Assembly (NCBI RefSeq): GCF_900182955.1
Contig: NZ_FXUL01000010.1
Coordinates: 124,001 to 188,000 of the forward strand
DNA: 64,000 nucleotides
Source: Noviherbaspirillum suwonense
Lineage (GTDB): Bacteria > Pseudomonadota > Gammaproteobacteria > Burkholderiales > Burkholderiaceae_D
Reading direction: 5' to 3'
The translations under genes and the position numbers were made by a program. The notes under the pieces are model-generated. The model saw nothing but the letters and a program-made list of their open reading frames with translations, had not been told where the DNA came from and did no database searches. Below are positions 63,023 to 64,000 of this stretch, piece after piece. How positions within the stretch are numbered: the stretch's first letter is position 1; each line of letters opens with the position of its first letter.

Positions 63023-63643
63023 TCAATGCCGCAGCGCCGCCATCAATGCGCCGAAGCCGACGAACGCGCCGCCCGTCAGGCGGTTGAACAGCCGCAGCGT
63101 GCGCGCCTGACGCAGGTGCAGCGCAATGCGCTTGCCGCCCATCGCATAAGCCATGTACCAGCCGCCCTCGATGAAGGCGAAGGTGACGACCAGTATGGCG
63201 AATTGCGGCAGCCAGGCCGCCGACGGCGCAATGAACTGCGGCAGGAACGCCGCCGCAAACAGGATCGCCTTGGGGTTGCTGCCCGCGACCAGGAAGCCGC
63301 GCCGGAACAGCGCGCCGGGCGATACGGCCGCGACCGGCGCCTGCTCCAGGCTGGCTTCAACCGGCGCACGCCAGCTCTTGATGCCGAGATAGACGAGATA
63401 GGCGGCTCCGATCCACCGCAGCGCATCGAATACCGCCGGAAATGCCTGCAGCAGCGCGCCGAGGCCGGCGGCGGAAATGCACATCATCGCCATCAATGCC
63501 GTCATGCAGCCCGCCATCGCAGCCAGCGCCGGCCGCACGCCATGGCGCGCGCTGCTGCTCATCACCATCAGCATGTTCGGCCCGGGCGTGCCGCAGACGA
63601 CGAAGCTCATCATCACAAACAGCCACCATGTGTGCAGCGTCAT
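63023..63643 (-). CDS. LysE/RhtB-family exporter
   Basis: A 206-residue protein with six membrane helices: FVVCGTPGPNMLMVMSSSAR at the start is the TPGPN signature of LysE/RhtB amino-acid and metabolite exporters, and RWIGAAYLVYLGIKSWRAPV is typical of the group. It exports an amino acid or derivative; which one is not visible. Its start overlaps the DUF3820 gene's stop in ATGA. Confidence 0.92.
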   Translation of the reverse strand: MTLHTWWLFVMMSFVVCGTPGPNMLMVMSSSARHGVRPALAAMAGCMTALMAMMCISAAGLGALLQAFPAVFDALRWIGAAYLVYLGIKSWRAPVEASLEQAPVAAVSPGALFRRGFLVAGSNPKAILFAAAFLPQFIAPSAAWLPQFAILVVTFAFIEGGWYMAYAMGGKRIALHLRQARTLRLFNRLTGGAFVGFGALMAALRH

Positions 63644-63876
63644 GGCTTTTCCGCCATCAGGGGCCGCCGGCCGCGCAGCGGCGCAAGCAGGTCGCGCAGC
63701 GCGTTATGGTCGAGTTCGTACATCAGCGCCAGCAGGCTGCCAAGCTCGCCCTTCGGAAAACCCTCGCGGGCCATCCAGCCCAGGTAATGGCCCGGCAAGT
63801 CGGCCAGCAGCCGGCCCTTGTATTTACCGTAAGGCATTTCACGGCTGACCAGCAATTGCAGCACTTCAGGAGTCAT
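63640..63876 (-). CDS. DUF3820 family protein
   Basis: A 78-residue protein: MTPEVLQLLVSREMPYGKYK, GRLLADLPGHYLGWMAREGF, PKGELGSLLALMYELDHNAL. This matches DUF3820, small proteins of unknown function. The ATG at 63876 is preferred because homologues start there; the frame is open to 63906. Overlaps lysE by ATGA, so the two are co-transcribed. Confidence 0.82.
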   Translation of the reverse strand: MTPEVLQLLVSREMPYGKYKGRLLADLPGHYLGWMAREGFPKGELGSLLALMYELDHNALRDLLAPLRGRRPLMAEKP

Positions 63877-63971
63877 GGCGGAATAAGGTGGAAAAACGCT
63901 GCGCATATAATAGCAATAGCCGCTGCCATCGGCCGCTGCCGATAGCCGCTGCTCCGCAAAGGAAGAATCGA

Positions 63972-64000
63972 TTGCCTGTCTACACCCTGGCGCAGCCGGT
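63972..64000 (+). CDS. Start of a gene cut by the right edge
   Basis: A TTG at 63972, eight bases after AAAGGAAG, opens a frame reading MPVYTLAQP before the window ends. Upstream are a perfect TATAAT hexamer (63904-63909) and three copies of GCCGCTGC with a 13-base period (63917-63950). Too short to identify. Confidence 0.35.

Overview
The window is GC-rich (roughly two thirds G+C by eye) and starts at a chromosomal replication origin. The order rnpA-rpmH (minus strand), dnaA-dnaN-gyrB (plus strand), together with the protein sequences, points to a betaproteobacterium of the order Burkholderiales. An OxlT-type oxalate/formate antiporter, a Bug-type tripartite tricarboxylate transporter, a type IV pilin and many two-component genes suggest Oxalobacteraceae (Herbaspirillum/Noviherbaspirillum/Massilia type). 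The genus assignment is inference; I could not search a database.

Layout. 1-6.2 kb: origin region with rnpA (cut by the window edge), rpmH, a DnaA-box-containing dnaA promoter, dnaA, dnaN, gyrB and a 22-bp perfect terminator hairpin. 6.3-9.5 kb: a B3-like metallo-hydrolase lipoprotein, a formylglycine-generating-enzyme-like protein, a Nudix hydrolase, and a 62-residue double-glycine leader peptide whose ribosome-binding site can be paired off by its own leader RNA. 9.5-14.5 kb: methyltransferase/flavin monooxygenase pair, a TctD/TctE-type two-component system and a TerC membrane protein. 14.5-20.1 kb: oxlT and the tctCBA transporter, separated by a long intergenic stretch. 20.3-22.4 kb: small cupin, phosphatidylserine decarboxylase and a plasmid-type HTH/coiled-coil protein with a palindromic operator. 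22.4-26.7 kb: HMG-CoA lyase, family III CoA-transferase, TRAP binding protein and LysR regulator, probably one catabolic operon.

26.8-42.4 kb: BamE-like lipoprotein, CAP-domain lipoprotein, chemoreceptor, small basic protein, AMP nucleosidase, Kup potassium transporter followed by a shortened KdpD-type kinase and KdpE-type regulator, an M20 carboxypeptidase, a zinc-ribbon Nudix hydrolase and a large PAS-GGDEF-EAL protein. 42.4-48.9 kb: a six-gene minus-strand operon (MarR, AaeB-like, AaeX-like, AaeA-like, NodT-type outer membrane factor, MHS symporter) with a strong operator in front. 49.1-55.3 kb: hybrid histidine kinase, TetR-MFS-thioesterase operon with an operator, two small secreted proteins and a solo WGR-domain protein. 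55.3-64 kb: a low-GC pilA with a near-ideal sigma-54 promoter, a Sel1 protein, EamA transporters, a nuclease-helicase fusion of XPD/DinG type, ankyrin protein, thioesterase, DUF1810, LysE and DUF3820 proteins, and the first codons of one more gene.

Housekeeping genes are unremarkable. The most interesting signals are regulatory: the bistable leader of the double-glycine peptide (9235-9334), the DnaA box inside an inverted repeat over the dnaA -35 region, a terminator-like hairpin inside rnpA, and the potassium transporter paired with a KdpD-like kinase that lacks its usual sensory half. I saw no tRNA or rRNA genes, CRISPR arrays or insertion sequences.
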